Source of the DNA: Rhododendron vialii
Taxonomy: Eukaryota; Streptophyta; Magnoliopsida; Ericales; Ericaceae
Direction of reading: 5' to 3'
DNA length: 64,000 nucleotides
Assembly: GCF_030253575.1 (NCBI RefSeq)
Contig: NC_080564.1
Coordinates: 25,134,001-25,198,000 of the forward strand
Below the pieces are notes generated by a model. The model had not been told where the DNA came from, did not search any database, and saw only the letters and a program-made list of their open reading frames with translations. A program made the position numbers and the translations under genes. Positions 11,802 through 23,405 of this stretch are shown one piece after another (within the stretch, counting starts at the first letter, position 1; each line of letters starts with the position of its first letter).

Positions 11802-14800
11802 TTAGCCCTGTGGGGATGGAGCAATGGCTGCTGGAGCAGGGGAAGGGCCATTCGTACCATTATTGGCAACGGTGGTCCATCCAAGATTCTTAATCATTTC
11901 ATTAGCTATTAACTCGTTAGCACTGTCGGACGGGTGGTACTCATCCCAGAACACATACTTGCTTCTGTCTTTGCACAAAGTTGATGCAGGGACACATGTT
12001 AGAGCCGGTCTGATTCTCCCGAATGAGCAACATGGCGAGTCTGAATTGCTGAATCCTGCAATCGGTTAATATGTGCGTGAGTTCGATCACTCATCAAATT
12101 GTGGAAGAAATGGAGAGAAAGAGAGGGAGGGAGGGAGGGAGTCTTGGTAATTAATAGGAGTATTTGATTCGTCTTACCATATTTTTGAGGATTGGTGATG
12201 ACATCATTGACAACATCGTAAGCATCTCCAAATTTGTAGCTAGCATTGGGAAGCTTGGTTGACAATTCACTCACAAGCTTGCTTGTGGCTTTGTTGAAGC
12301 TCAGAGCCAAGTTGTTTGTTTTTTGCTGGCACGCCCCTGATGTACTTAGCACCCTTTGGAGTGGAATACAACCCATTGGTCCCAGTCCAAACACCATTAG
12401 ATCCCGCGCCCCTAACCCGTGCAATATCTAGTACAAAGAAAGCAAGATCGGACATCGTTAGATAAATATATAATTAATACAACAGATTTAACAATATGTG
12501 GATCTCTAATGAACGTGATTTGCTCGTTCGAGAAGGCCCATAAACGGGCTGAACAATTATCATTATTTTTGGCATGAAAATGCTCTACATGATTTTTAAA
12601 AACTGAGGGCACGATTAAGATTAGCGGGAAAAAAAGGTCCGAAAAGAACCCAAAAATACACTGAACAAGACTCTCTGAACATTTTGGGGAGCTACGGAAT
12701 CCCATTCTCCAAACAAATACCATTGTCTTAGTTACAGTAGATAGAAACATTTTTAGATACTAATGTAAGTATTCGATATTGTTTCTAGAATTGTAGCTTT
12801 TTCCTTCATTCTTTTACTAGTAAATAGAAGAAACTTGATTGTGAAATTCTTTCAGAAAACAGTTCTCTTCAATTTCGAAAATGTTGAGCATATCAGGAAA
12901 CACCAAAACATGATTAACAATTTTTTGAAAACAGTTCTCCAAACGAATAGGAACAGTACTGTATGCGCGCGTTTTCGAACAGTTCGCTTTGTTTCTTGAA
13001 ATTAATCAAGAAAATCTAGAATGGGAAATGAAAACGAAGAAAACCGACACAAAATGCAAACGAGTGTAGCACCAAAATAAATATTGGAGTAGATGAGTAG
13101 TTTTAGTAGATCTAGTACCGTAAGCTGGTCTTGGAGAGTTTCCATTAGGTAGGTCATGTAGGTCTGATCATTGTAAGTCCAAGAATCGCTGTAAACAGGC
13201 ATCAAGTAGTTGTTGATGAAGTCATTGCTTCCTAAAGCCACCACATATTTGGCTTCTTGGAAAAACTTGTCAGCTTCTGTTTGCCCTACTTTTGCTACTA
13301 TCAGATCCCGTGTTCCTTGAAACAACTCTATCTGCTTGTACATGCAAAGCCTTTGGATCTGCAAGCAAATTAATTAAACAAGAGATCGATCACCAACCGT
13401 ACGTTATGATGACAAAAGATACCCTGGCGCCCTACAAATTAAGAATACATGCAGCTCCTATCCGGTTCCGGTCCATGTAGCTGAACCGTCTTGTTGGCCG
13501 ACTTTTGGGGCCACTACACACTCCAGGCCGATTTTGATGATTGAAATCGTTCACTTTTTATATCTTGTTGAGATCATTAAAAATGTCAAAAATCAAATTG
13601 ATTGGATATCGTTTGGTAAAGTTTCAGAGCCCCACGTTTATATTGAGAAAAAAAGGATTACAACAAGGGATCACAACCCTTTTAACCTATTTACCTCCAT
13701 ATAAATGTTCTCCGAAATTATATTAAATGATATTCGATTAACATGATTTTTGACGCAGTTAATGGTCTCGATATGATCTAAAAAGCCAACAATATCAATC
13801 ATCAAAGTGGACTGAAGTGGGCCAACAGGACGGTCCAGAGCATTTACATGGACTAGAGAGGATCCTCCTCTACAAATATTTAAGTGTGCATATCACAGAT
13901 AAATGCTATTTATGTTGTTACACTAAAGACCCCGAGAAATATTAGTATGACTTTGGTCCCCTCCATTTGTCCACTTTCAACCATGGAAAACCGTCTAGGC
14001 CTAGCCTAGTTTTTCAACTTTCAACTGTGATAAATCATCTAAAGCACTTCCCCACCTCTTTCACATGGAAGGTGAGGGATCAATTCTTGCTAGGAGTGCA
14101 AATACTTGGTGTGGTTGATAATACTCTTCGGGCTTGCACACCCATATACCGATTAACGGTATCCCTTCTCCATCATCTTAGAAGTAGGCTGGACATCTAT
14201 TGAGCGACCCAAAAAAAAACAATCTAAGGCTTGCAATACTACTTGTGGACAATGAGGGAAGATAATGAAAAATAATTAAGAAAGAAAATGTGAGAAAAGA
14301 AAGGAGAAAATTTTACTATTTCTAGAACTCTATTTTTGCCATTTTCTCTTCTCTCCTCTCTCAAACTAAACAAGGGAGAAAAAATTTAAACTTTCTCTCT
14401 GTTTCCCTTCCTTTCCACATGTTCCAAACAAAGCATAAAGTTTCACTCTGATCCCTTCTATTTTTTATTTTTTTTTGATCCTCTTCTAATTTTAATTAAT
14501 TCCTGTGTTACAGACCCAGCTGCCAATTTTCGGTCAGCCTCTTTAGCACCGGATGGACGAAAGGGTGACATTGCCCCTTAATTTATAACGTAAGGGGTTT
14601 TCTGTGAATATAAAAGTGGATGGGTTGAAAGTGCGATTTTGCGAAAAGCATGGTATACACGCTACGTGAAATACTTACAAAGAGACCACCAGTTTCATTC
14701 AATATCCCTCCACCTCCAGATGCATAATTCACTCCATTTTCCAATATCATATCTTGAGTCAGTGACGGATCTAGAAATGCTGGTGGCCGTGGTAGTCCCA

Positions 14801-15214
14801 TTTTATCCCCTGAAATTTCTCAATGGTTAGTTTTCCACATGTTACGTATAGCTAGCATATAAACTTTAAGATCGATGAACGCTACGAACGAAAAATGTTG
14901 GCGTGATTTCAGTACAGAATAGTTCAACTAATTTCACGTCATCTTGAATAATATTCCGTGTAAAAGCCAAAGTTACCTATGATATCAGCAACGGTGCGAC
15001 CATTGGTATACCTTCCGTTAGGCAATCCATTCCCGAAATCGATACCATACCACGGCAAACTCGCCTTGGCTAAACTCCTGGAGAGGTGTTCGTTGTTGCC
15101 AACATCCGAGAGCGAGTCCCCGAAGATAAACTGCACCACTTTGCAGTCGTACCCTTCGATCGAAACCCCCAAAACGGTCACAATTATCGCGAATAACCCC
15201 GCCATTAGCTTCAT
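11802..15214 (-). CDS. GDSL esterase/lipase, secreted (five exons)
   Basis: Exons on the minus strand are 15214-14977, 14809-14679, 13358-13119, 12427-12178 and 12055-11802, all with GT-AG introns, giving 370 residues. This matches the usual 350-380 of plant GDSL lipases. Residues 1-21 are a signal peptide. Block I FIFGDSLSDVGNN carries the nucleophile Ser34, block II holds the Gly of NYASGGGG (107-114), block III GSND has Asn168, and block V DEYH gives the catalytic Asp324 and His327. The five-exon structure is typical of the family. It probably hydrolyses an ester in the cell wall or another extracellular lipid or phenolic; the substrate cannot be read from sequence. The tail (GPSPAPAAIAPSPQG) is Pro/Ala-rich. 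The start is the ATG that gives the signal peptide. All catalytic residues are present, so it looks functional. Confidence 0.93.
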
Positions 15215-15844
15215 TTTCTACAAGCACACACACTCTCTCACCTCTGTTTTCTGAATATGGTGTTGAAACCAAATGAGAAGGATAGGTGCAATATAAGGGG
15301 GTGCAAAGGCTATGGAAAGCTTGGAGTGTTGGAATTTTTTTTTTTTTTTTTTGAGAGAGAGAGAGAGAGGTCAAGGCAGAGGGAAGTTGGATGAACCGAC
15401 AGCTGGTGATTCAAACCTACTGCAACTACCTTTTGGAATTCTCTGCAGATATGGGGAGGGAGGGAATTACTTTTGGGAAAAAAAGAATTTGTCTAAGGTA
15501 TTATTAGTATATAAATATTCGAAATACGGCGACGCTTTTGAGGGGTGTTCACCTAACACGACCTTTATTTGTATTCAGATAGTATATATACTTGGACTCT
15601 ATTTCCGGTCTCCTACTACATAGGTAGGTTAGCAAATTTGCTGCAAATAGCAAAAAAAGGCAGCTCGACATATATTTTTTTTTTTTGGAGAATTCTAATG
15701 AAATCCTGGATATTAAATCTCATAACGGCAAGCGAATGAAATAAAAAAAGAGAGTCCTATGATCAAGCCAAAAGACATAGTCGATGAATAACAGGTAAAT
15801 ATTTTTATACTACCCCTCGTCGATCACGAATTTGACAGTGAACC
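15215..15844. other. Upstream region of the GDSL gene
   Basis: Contains a T run and GA repeat at 15338-15369 in what is probably the leader or proximal promoter of the minus-strand GDSL gene. No other gene seen. Confidence 0.45.
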
Positions 15845-15985
15845 TTAAGAGGTTGGTCAACTGGGGGCATGGTAACCATAAAGGGCATGCTAATACAAGT
15901 TCGAAATTTTGACTCCCTTCATCAATATGAAAAACTCATCCAAAATTAGTCGATATATATAAGCGTAACCTAGTCCAAAAAAAAA
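15845..15985 (+). mobile_element. Au-like SINE remnant
   Basis: AAGAGGTTGGTCAACTGG resembles the tRNA-like head and AAGTTCGAAAT a B box. CCAAAATTAGTCGATATATA followed by TAAGCGTAACC resembles the 3' part of the Au family, ending in an A run near 15977-15985. Diverged, with no clear target duplication. Confidence 0.5.
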
Positions 15986-16258
15986 CTCCAACAATGGCAA
16001 TTTATTTTTTTAATAACTTGATCGATAGGACGGGTCAATGGGTCGCCCTAGCCTCGTGTTAGAATGTTATCTTTTCCCAATTCAATAAAGTAAAAAAAAA
16101 TTGGTTATGACTAATTTAATCTCATTTCTTGAGGAGTGAAATTCTCAACCAGCCTTAACCTCCAATAATCCTATATAGGTAATGGTAGCTCTTCATCCGA
16201 CGAGAAACTTGTGCAATTCTGAAATCACATTGTTGCAAGCAACAAACAAAAAGAGTGT

Positions 16259-16655
16259 TGCTACAGGGACCGATTGGGGGGACCGAATTCGGACCGACGG
16301 CCGCCGGCGGGCCGTCTCCGGCCACCGGACGGCCGATCCGAGCCGTCCAAAAATTTTAAAAAAAAAAACCGAGGGGCCCTGCGCGGGAATCAACGTCATC
16401 CGAGGTGTGTAGGGTGCTTGATCGGAGCACCCCTTTTCGTGTGTATATGTATAATATTTATACATATACACACGAAAAGGGGTGCTCCGATCAAGCACCC
16501 TACACACCTCGGATGACGTTGATTCCCGCGCAGGGCCCCTCGGTTTTTTTTTTTAAAATTTTTGGACGGCTCGGATCGGCCGTCCGGTGGCCGGAGACGG
16601 CCCGCCGGCGGCCGTCGGTCCGAATTCGGTCCCCCCACAATCGGTCCCTGTAGCA
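16259..16655. mobile_element. GC-rich near-perfect foldback element (397 bp)
   Basis: Both ends read TGCTACAGGGACCGATTG inward, and the two arms of about 195 bases are nearly identical inverted copies meeting in an AT-rich centre near 16457 (TATATGTATAATATTTATAC). Differences are a few single-base indels, for example in the G run next to the ends. The arms are strongly GC-rich, unlike the flanking DNA. Open frames on both strands mirror each other and are not genes. I could not identify a convincing target duplication. RNA from either strand would fold into one long hairpin. Confidence 0.88.
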
Positions 16656-17087
16656 TTTTTGAAACAAAAATTAAGGATCCGTTTGGTACTTTTGTTTATC
16701 GGAGTTTTTTTTTTATTTATTATTATTATTGTTCATTCCTTTTAATAAGCAGTAGTCGATAAGGAAGTGTGGAGACAAACGAGCCCTAAGTAGACCATTG
16801 GAGAATAAAAAGTTGTCAAGTAACATGATCAGCTATACGTTATCCATAATCAAAAAGCAAACTTGAAAATCAAATAATGGCACCTTTTTTCCCCTGGTGA
16901 CGGAGATTCAGACAAAGATTTAGTTGTACCAAATTATTCTTCGCTGAGCTAAAAGTTTCATATCGATATATACTATTATATATATAATGTCGATAATCTA
17001 AACCATATCGGTCGGCCTCACTGTTAATAAAAAGAGATGAAGAGGTGAACAACATCCAAAGCTCCACCAAATAAACCTAAGTTCAAG
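16656..17087. other. Intergenic, nothing recognised
   Basis: AT-rich, no gene or repeat ends identified. Confidence 0.4.
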
Positions 17088-17240
17088 TGTTCGGGTCAGC
17101 TTACGCAAACCTCATGGAGACCAATTCAACCGACCTCTAGCGCGGCCAATTAAAGCCGAGACAAAGTCCCATATAGACTCATTCCATAAGAGTTAGCACC
17201 TCTAAGGAAAAGCACGCCAGCCTTTATGCAGAGGTTCATG
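17088..17240 (-). mobile_element. Au-like SINE remnant, minus strand
   Basis: GTTCGGGTCAGCTTACGCAA is the reverse complement of the Au 3' signature (TTGCGTAAGCTGACCCGAAC), followed by diverged body sequence. It has no intact ends. Confidence 0.5.
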
Positions 17241-17515
17241 CCAATGCGACCATCGATTTAGAACCTTGACCAGTTTATATAAACATAAGGAAGAGGCTCA
17301 CCTCTGATTTCTTGCTGTCCAATTGGGATTAGTTTTGATCTCTAGAACAGTGATCAGAATGGCTTATTAACTTTAAAAAAAAAAAAAAATTAGCTTGATT
17401 AAAAATCGATCATAACAGGAAAAAATGGTTTAATGGTTTGACGATAGAAACCCTCATACTTTTTTACACCAATGTGATGTTCATGCAGCTCTCGATGGTT
17501 AAACAAGCTGATTTT

Positions 17516-17577
17516 CTCAAGGATTGATTTTCTCTGTGAAATCTGCCTCAAGGATTGATTTTCTCTGTGAAATCTGC
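17516..17577. repeat. Tandem duplication of 31 bp
   Basis: The unit CTCAAGGATTGATTTTCTCT plus 11 more bases occurs twice head to tail without mismatch. Confidence 0.85.
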
Positions 17578-19087
17578 AATGTCAAGAGTTATGCATGGTT
17601 GCTGCCATCTTACACTCTGCAAAGGAAAACCAATTTCAGGGCCTTGTATATAGGGAGAGGCTCACCTCACAGAAATCTCGTGTGGAACAGAAGGGTAAAA
17701 GCTCTTTTGATTCTAATTTCCAGTACGAATACGAACCGTGAAAGCGTGGCCTAACGATCCTTTAGACCTTCAGAATTTGTCCGGTCTAGTTTTGAGCGCA
17801 TAACGGTATCAAAACTATTGATTTTGTAGATTCACAGAAAAAATCAATCGAACAGGTGGAAGAAGTTGTACTATCCAATCCCATACGAACATCATCTAGG
17901 TTGCCACAGGTTATTGGGGTTTCAGTTGCTACAAGCACATACACAGATTTCTTGTCTCTCTTTTACTGTCTCTGCCCTCAGTACCCATAAAGCAGCACTA
18001 CTTTGGGGAGCAAGCAGTCAAATGCTCCAGATTTTACTTGCTAGGTCGAAAAGGTACACATAGCCTAACAGAATGCGGTGAATTCGAGATGGGGTCAGGT
18101 GCAACCGTCCCCTTGCCAAAAAAGATTTGGAACTGGAGAATTTCTATCACCGTCAAAAGTAATTAGCCCGGGAGATGCTGGTTCCAGTTATGTAACTAAC
18201 AAGTAACAACTATGTGCACAAGTTCATAGTTCAAAATACTACCCCTTCAATGTGTACCAGAATGTCTGGTACAGAATGTGTGATAATCGTTAACAGGCAT
18301 GTTGGATCTAATCCGCTGTGCTTAAGAGATCAAAGGATTGTAGCTTCTCTGTTTATTTCTCTACTTATTCCTTTTGGCATGTGAACAATATCTCAAACTA
18401 ATCCCACAACTTAAACACGGTCATCCCATGTTTGCCAACAGTGCCTGGTTGAACAATTTACGACTATTTGTTGGACAAATGAGGCAGATAATAGGATTGA
18501 ACTTGCATAACTAAAATAAATGAGGGCCTGCAAAACCAGATGGTCCGTTACGAGTTCAAAGATCCAAGAGCCAGGACTTAGGGAGTCAAAAGGACTTTGA
18601 GGCTTCTCCTCGAGGGGTCTTCTCCAGAATAGATAAACACTTCGCAATTTGCACTTGATTTCAAAGGTAACCAGGTGTTCCACCGATGATACAGCTCCAC
18701 TTTTTGAACCTACAAACTCCTAAAAAATCCACTCGCTATTTGTGTCAGCCACATATACTTATTTTCTCATGAAGTGGAGATTGAGACTGTATGTATTGAC
18801 TTTTGTCTCTGATAATCGTCCATAAGATCCATTGGAGGGAAACGTCTTGCCAAGTTCCTTCAACATGTTTCCTTCCATAGCGTCTTCAGCACCTATATTA
18901 GTGGCCTGAGGTACTTTTCCCCCAAAAGCAAGTCATTTCTCAAATCTAAGAAGACTCCATCTATAGAAACAAAAATTCAACTGCCCTGGTTGACAGAAAA
19001 CGGGGAAGTCTCCAACTGACAAAGAATTGGGTAAGAAGAGTACACCGAATCCTTATTACACGGAATTGTCTTTAAACTTGATTACCC
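17578..19087. other. Downstream of the PPR gene, no gene recognised
   Basis: May include the 3' untranslated region of the minus-strand PPR gene. The frame at 18411-18683 (minus) has no recognisable motif. Confidence 0.4.
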
Positions 19088-20926
19088 CTACCAATAGTCA
19101 TTGCAAGAGCATTGACCTTCTCGGAAACAATGAAACCGGTTGCGATCCCTAATGATGATCTCTCGGTTATAAACCCCAGAAAGCATTTTTGCAAAATTGT
19201 GGCAATCAACACAGGTTCTGAGATTCTTAGCCACTCTTATAGTTGTACCAGGAGGAGTCGCAAGAATGCCAAAAGCCATGGCCAACTTCTCACTGTGATA
19301 AGAGAGTCTATTTGCCTTTTCTTCTGCACCGGAATTATGCAACTCTGAAGTTACCTCAGCAACATAACCAGCAATTTTCAGTTGCTTTCCAATCTCATCC
19401 AGCATCTCGTAAATCGCTTTCTTTCTTGGATGTGACAAATCATCGACCACAAACTCATGTACTTCTCCTTTCACTTCCATTGTACTACAGCCCGGTGTGG
19501 TTTGGATTCCTTTCTCCTTCATCCATTTCCTTACCTCTATAACCTTCTCCCAATTGCCAACCGAAGAGTAAATATTCAACAATAGAACATAATCCCCTGC
19601 TTCTTGAGCTTTGAGCTCAATCAAATGCTCAACAACACGTTCTCCAAGTGCAACATGACCATGAATCCTACAAGCTCCTAGCAAAGTCCTCCACATTGTA
19701 GGATCTGGACTAAAACTCATCGAAAGTATAAGCTGATATGCCTGATCAAGCAAACCAACACGACCCAAGAGGTCAACCATGCATCCATAATGGTGAATAT
19801 TAGGCATTATACCAAACTCTTTACTCATATGATCGAAAAACGTCCATCCTTCATCGACTAGCCCAGAATGGCTGCAAGCTGAAAGAACCCCAGTAAAAGT
19901 CTGCTCATCGGGGACAACACCCATCCTCAGCATCTCCCTAAAAGCATCAATAGCTTCTCTCCCATGTCCATGACTCGCTAAACCCGATATCATTGCGGTC
20001 CAAGAAACCACGTCTCTATTAGGCATGCCTTTAAACAGCTGATACGCCTTACCCACACATCCACACCGCGAATACATGGCTATAAGTGCATTGCACAAGT
20101 TTCTAAGATGTCCATACCCATGTTCTTGAATATAACGACGAACGCGCTCGCCAAATTCCAATGCACCCAAGTTGGTACAAGCTTGAAGTACAAGCAAGCA
20201 AGTAACATCATCGGGTTGACAGCCCGAATGCCCGCTCTCCATCATATCAAACACAACCAGAGCATCGCCGGTTCGACCATTACGAATGTAACAAGAAATC
20301 AAAACGTTCCACGCAACAGTATCTCTGTGAGACATTTCATCAAACACCTTACAAGCATCATCAAACCTCTTGACACTCGAATAAAAGTCCATAACCGTAG
20401 TCAACAAACGGCTATCCGATCGGTGCCCATCTCTCAAAACCCTAGCGTGAACTTGCAAACCCTCCAAAACCGAGGATCCTTTAACACAACACTTTGTAAC
20501 GAAGGAAAAAGATAATGGGTCAGGGGTTATACCTTTACGCCGCATTTCGCGGTACAGATTGAAGCCTTCCTCTGAGAAAGTTTCGTTAAGTGAATAAGCT
20601 CTGATCATGGCATTGTAATGAGAGATATTGGGTTTGGGAATTTGGGAGAAAAATACGCGGGAGTAGGAAAGGTTTTGGAGAGAGACACGGAAGAGGAATT
20701 GGAGAGAGAGGGAGGGGTCTCGGAGGAGAGATGTACGGAGGAGGTGGGCGTGGATTTGGACCAAATGGGTGTTTTTCGAGCATGATTTTAGAAGTGAAGT
20801 CAATGGGTTTTCAGTGTGGAAGAGGGAGGGAGAAGATGAGGCGAAGAGCGGAGAGATGTGGAGGAAAGAATTGATGTTGGAGAAAGGTGAGGGGTTGAAG
20901 GGAATAATGAGGGAAATTGCTCTCAT
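19088..20926 (-). CDS. PPR protein, PLS-E-DYW class, organelle RNA editing factor
   Basis: A single uninterrupted frame of 612 residues. A Ser/Phe-rich N-terminus suits an organelle targeting peptide. A series of 35-residue pentatricopeptide repeats follows, with typical pieces such as NVLISCYIRNGRTGDALVVF, NALIAMYSRCGCVGKAYQLF and SWTAMISGLASHGHGREAI. The C-terminus has the E domain, a PG box (PGCSTMEV from about 478) and a DYW deaminase domain with HSEKLA (His544, Glu546), CVDC (Cys572 and Cys575) and the terminal Asp-Tyr-Trp. Such proteins bind organelle transcripts and deaminate specific cytidines to uridine. All zinc and catalytic residues are present. Lack of introns is normal for the family. 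It resembles the Arabidopsis At3g47530 type, but I would not assign orthology without a tree. The RNA target is unknown. Confidence 0.95.
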   Translation of the reverse strand: MRAISLIIPFNPSPFSNINSFLHISPLFASSSPSLFHTENPLTSLLKSCSKNTHLVQIHAHLLRTSLLRDPSLSLQFLFRVSLQNLSYSRVFFSQIPKPNISHYNAMIRAYSLNETFSEEGFNLYREMRRKGITPDPLSFSFVTKCCVKGSSVLEGLQVHARVLRDGHRSDSRLLTTVMDFYSSVKRFDDACKVFDEMSHRDTVAWNVLISCYIRNGRTGDALVVFDMMESGHSGCQPDDVTCLLVLQACTNLGALEFGERVRRYIQEHGYGHLRNLCNALIAMYSRCGCVGKAYQLFKGMPNRDVVSWTAMISGLASHGHGREAIDAFREMLRMGVVPDEQTFTGVLSACSHSGLVDEGWTFFDHMSKEFGIMPNIHHYGCMVDLLGRVGLLDQAYQLILSMSFSPDPTMWRTLLGACRIHGHVALGERVVEHLIELKAQEAGDYVLLLNIYSSVGNWEKVIEVRKWMKEKGIQTTPGCSTMEVKGEVHEFVVDDLSHPRKKAIYEMLDEIGKQLKIAGYVAEVTSELHNSGAEEKANRLSYHSEKLAMAFGILATPPGTTIRVAKNLRTCVDCHNFAKMLSGVYNREIIIRDRNRFHCFREGQCSCNDYW

Positions 20927-21044
20927 TGACGCACTTTGGTAAATTGTTTGTGGATATGGAGGTTGTGACAGTCAGTCGAATGTGTTCATACGAGGAATGA
21001 GTTTTGGTGAAGAAGATACTCCAATGCCCTGAGGCAAGGTTCAT
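20927..21044. other. Short upstream region of the PPR gene
   Basis: Only about 120 bases separate the PPR start codon from a foldback element, so the promoter probably includes or is interrupted by that element. Confidence 0.4.
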
Positions 21045-21400
21045 CATTTTTTAATTTTTCGTCAATTTTTTGTTTTTATTAAAAAAAAATTGCATTTATT
21101 AATTTCTCGTCAATCTTTTAGGTATTATTGCTTTGTCATAATGATAGGAATTTAAAAAGTAAAAAATTTCGATCAAAATTTAATTTTTTTGAATAAAAAC
21201 AAAAAATAAGCCAATAAGTTAATTTTTTCGTTTTTATTCAAAAAAAATTGGATTTCGATCAAAATTTTTTACTTTTTAGATTCCTCTTGTCATGAGGATG
21301 CAATAATCTCCAAAAAATTGATGATAAGTTAAGTGATACGAAAAAAAATTGAATAAGAACAAAAAATAAGCCGCTGTGGCTTATTTGTCCGAATGGGCCA
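21045..21400. mobile_element. Foldback MITE, family 1
   Basis: Inverted arms share GCATTTATTAATTT, ATAGGAATTTAAAAAGTAAA and GATCAAAATTTAATTTTTTT with their reverse complements further right (TTTTTACTTTTTAGATTCC, ATGAGGATGCAATAATC). Internally AATAAGCC occurs several times. Non-coding, related to the element at 172-547. Confidence 0.55.
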
Positions 21401-21778
21401 ACTCGAGGTGGAAAAGGAGGTTCTGGCTAAAAACGAGCCTTCGCCCTCTGAGTTCAAAAAAAATGCTTTAAAAAATTTAGTATTTTTTTTTAATATAAGT
21501 TTTTTTTAGTATTGTTCTCTGTACAAGGTTAAAATATAAAAGTTTAACTAAATTTTGATACAAAATATTACACCTAAGAATACAAAATAAACCTATCCCA
21601 AATAAATTTGACTATTTGAGAACCTATAACTTAAAGCAATACAAAAATAAAAAAATAAAAAAAGGTAACAGGTAGAGTACTATTCTTTTTTTCATGTGAG
21701 TAACAAATATCTTTTTTTTCCCTTATGTGTACATATATACATCTAAATCTTTGATTCGATCATATAACGTAAGCATGA

Positions 21779-22093
21779 GCGGCTCTACAAGTGTTTGAGG
21801 GGGTTCAAGTAAACCCATTGGGTTAAAAGTTACACTAAATTAAAGTTTTGTATTTCTTACTATATTTTTCTTTATTATTGTTGCACTGGATCATTCGTGT
21901 ATATATAACCAATGTAAGTGAAAATCAACTTAAATTTGTGATTAAATAGATAGTATATGACAAAAAAAAAACAAAAACTAATCAGCCTTAATTTATTTTG
22001 AATCAAATAAAAATCTATATCGAAGATAGAGTTTGCATTGCAAAAAAATTCTGCACGATTTTGTCACCGATGAACTGAAATCACGGAGCCGCC
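21779..22093. mobile_element. hAT-like MITE with GGCGGCTC ends
   Basis: The left end reads GAGCGGCTCTACAAG (about 21779) and the right end GAGCCGCCATG (22086) is its approximate inverse. Internal sequence matches the truncated copy at 10508-10720 (GCACTGGATCATTCGT). No clear target duplication. AT-rich and non-coding. Confidence 0.45.
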
Positions 22094-22366
22094 ATGAACC
22101 TCACATGAGTGTGGAAGTGTTGGCTCTACACTCGTGTGGAAACAAAATACTACTATCATATTTATACCTTCGAAGCAATTCATGGTGAATATATTTATAC
22201 TTAGCTAGACATTTAGTTATACCCAACTAGTCTTAGAGGTCCTCATAAAAGGCTCCAAATATAGCCGAGCAAAAAAAGTAAAAGGCTAGCTCCAAATGTA
22301 AAACCCATTATATCTCAACGCAATCTAGCTAGGGCACTGATTTCTAACTTTCTACAACCCTAAACC

Positions 22367-23374
22367 TCAGAAAATTACATCAGAAGAAGAATAATAGTCA
22401 ATGTAAAGGGTCTTCATCTCTTCTTCTTCCTCCTCCTCACCATGCCTAGTTCCAAAATCAGCTGCAACAGCAGCAGCTGCATCCATACTTAGGGGATTAT
22501 TGCTGCTAGCAGTGCTAGAAGAATAATTATAAGTAGTACTGGACGCCATTACATTCGTATTCGATCCGGCCATGAGCTTCCTTTTCTTGTAGTTAGCCTT
22601 GAAACAAGCTTGCCTCAGCCTCTTTGTCTTGTCCTCAAGTTGTGCATCGGGTGCCTCCTCCATCAACTTCTTCTCTTTCTCTAGTATCTCTATTGCCACC
22701 CTTAAACTTCCCTCTCCCTCTTCTCCGTCCTTCTTACCCATTTCCTGTAGATTATACATGCAAACAATGCTAACAAGATCGAACACATGCGGGAAAAACC
22801 ATTGCGCTTTGTAGGTGCAAGTGCGGAGCCAGGTTTTGGTTTGTGGGGCCAAAAATTATACCTCCATATAGCAAGTTATTTTTCTATTCGTTACAATTTT
22901 TGATATTTTTGGTTAAACTTGCGTTTTTGCAAGTAGGGGCGGACTAAGGGGGTGCAAGCGGGGATCTGGGTCCCTGCACACCTTCCAATTGTCCCACTAA
23001 TTATACTATATTTTTAGGTGAATTTGAAAAAATTTTATAAGATCGGCCCCTGCAAGTCTCTCGAGTAAACAAAAAGTTGATAAAGTTTCTATAAATGTGT
23101 AAAAAAGCCCCTAAAATTTCAAGTTATTGACAATTTTTCGTTGGTTGTTATAAAACTAGATGCAGTAACGTATATGTACAGATTCTCGTCTTCTTCTCAA
23201 ATTTAGTAAGTAGCAATTAATATTTATATTATAGACTATATTTTTTTGACATTAGTGTAAAAATACATGTGATTGGGGCCTCCGCTAGCTAGGTATAAAT
23301 TATACGTCCGCCACTGTTTGCAAGCACAAAGTGATGTATTACGACTTCTTATTGAAATACTCCACTAATCACAA

Positions 23375-23405
<31 letters not shown>

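Noticed and set aside
14761-14778. AGTGACGGATCTAGAAAT inside GDSL exon 2 is identical to 61441-61458 and looks like a hAT terminus
   Set aside because: On the gene strand it encodes part of PPAFLDPSLT, a conserved stretch of plant GDSL lipases, so the match in the exon is coincidental.
16182-16656. Four open frames of 76-104 residues on both strands
   Set aside because: They are mirror images created by the palindrome at 16259-16655; the proteins repeat each other and match nothing.
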